Below, one piece after another: positions 63,684 through 64,000 of a stretch of 64,000 bases of DNA; the stretch's first letter is position 1, and each line of letters begins with the position of its first letter. This DNA is from Erwinia pyrifoliae DSM 12163 (GTDB lineage Bacteria > Pseudomonadota > Gammaproteobacteria > Enterobacterales > Enterobacteriaceae). The DNA lies in assembly GCF_000026985.1 (NCBI RefSeq), contig NC_017390.1, positions 3,373,208 through 3,437,207 on the forward strand. Reading direction: 5' to 3'. Both the position numbers and the translations under genes were made by a program. Below the pieces are notes generated by a model. The model was not told the DNA's origin, searched no databases, and saw nothing but the letters and a program-made list of their open reading frames with translations.

Positions 63684-64000
63684 ATGCCCGATTTTTCCCG
63701 TTGTACCTTCACGGAAGGCAGCGTGACGCTGCCGGAAGGCTACAGCGACCGCACCGTTAACGTGCTGCTGGCCGGCGACGATGCGTCCCCCTCCCTCAAT
63801 ATCTCGCGCGACACGCTACATCCCGGTGAAGCCGTGGCGGACTACATCACCCGCCAGCTTGCCACCCTGTCCGCCAGCCTGAAAGGCTGGGTGCTGAAGG
63901 GGCGCGAACCGGCGACGCTGGGCGGGGAACAGCTGCCCGGCGAAAGCGTGTCGGCCAGCTATCTGCGCGACGGCCAGCGAATCTGGCAGCGCCAGGCGGT
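63684..64000 (+). CDS. DcrB/DUF1795-domain protein, partial (runs off right edge)
   Basis: At least 105 codons: FTEGSVTLPEGYSDRTVNVLLAGDDASPSLNISRDTLHPGEAVADYITRQLATLSASL. This is the DcrB/DUF1795 pattern found in EagR-type chaperones of type VI secretion effectors. An in-frame ATG lies three codons upstream (63675), but AAAGG spacing favours 63684. If T6SS-linked, a PAAR or Rhs gene should follow outside the window. Confidence 0.78.
   Translation, partial: MPDFSRCTFTEGSVTLPEGYSDRTVNVLLAGDDASPSLNISRDTLHPGEAVADYITRQLATLSASLKGWVLKGREPATLGGEQLPGESVSASYLRDGQRIWQRQA

Overview
The window looks like the chromosome of a plant-associated enterobacterium of the genus Erwinia, close to the E. amylovora / E. 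pyrifoliae / E. tasmaniensis group. The evidence is the gene order of its group I Hrp type III secretion (T3SS) cluster, with hsvABC and hrpK alongside, surrounded by ordinary Enterobacterales genes (metC, exbBD, yghB, ylaC, ftnA, mdtJI, yddG, yghA).

Positions 1-25,300 hold the Hrp region. On the minus strand lie hrpG (cut by the window edge), hrpF, hrpE, hrpD, hrcJ, hrpB, hrpA, then the regulators hrpS, hrpY, hrpX and hrpL. On the plus strand runs the eleven-gene hrpJ-hrcV-hrpQ-hrcN-hrpO-hrpP-hrcQ-hrcR-hrcS-hrcT-hrcU operon. After it come a GNAT acetyltransferase and a hotdog thioesterase with their own HrpL promoter, then the convergent hsvA-hsvB-hsvC operon and hrpK. The regulatory chain can be read from the DNA: HrpX/HrpY and the enhancer-binding protein HrpS, a -24/-12 promoter before hrpL, and hrp boxes before the structural operons.

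Positions 25,400-35,700 are accessory and housekeeping: a VirK-family protein, the lysozyme inhibitor Ivy (with a near-consensus hrp box), ampC/ampR, a decayed locus with remnants of the pyruvate transporter btsT and its sensor kinase btsS, the spermidine exporter mdtJI behind a 32-codon upstream ORF and an attenuator-like hairpin, yddG, an Lrp-family regulator and an ascG-type repressor. Positions 35,900-39,650 hold a beta-glucoside system (Lac-family PTS IIB-IIC-IIA plus a GH1 phospho-beta-glucosidase) with an AscG-like operator.

Positions 39,800-43,400 hold the most interesting find. A minus-strand group of four genes encodes a 52-residue membrane protein, an unusual DsbB-like oxidoreductase, a secreted phytochelatin-synthase-like peptidase and a gamma-glutamyltransferase. 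An exact HrpL promoter (15-bp spacer) lies just upstream. This suggests a T3SS-coregulated module acting on glutathione outside the cytoplasm, about 18 kb away from the Hrp cluster.

The rest is ftnA, a Fur-controlled iron-binding protein, a ToxR-like membrane regulator with its partner (yqeI/yqeJ type), an LprI-like secreted protein, ylaC, ydcR, a five-gene Csu-type chaperone-usher pilus operon, yghA, a citrate-type MFS symporter, exbB/exbD, metC, yghB and, cut by the right edge, a DcrB/DUF1795-type gene. No rRNA, tRNA, CRISPR array or intact insertion sequence was recognised.
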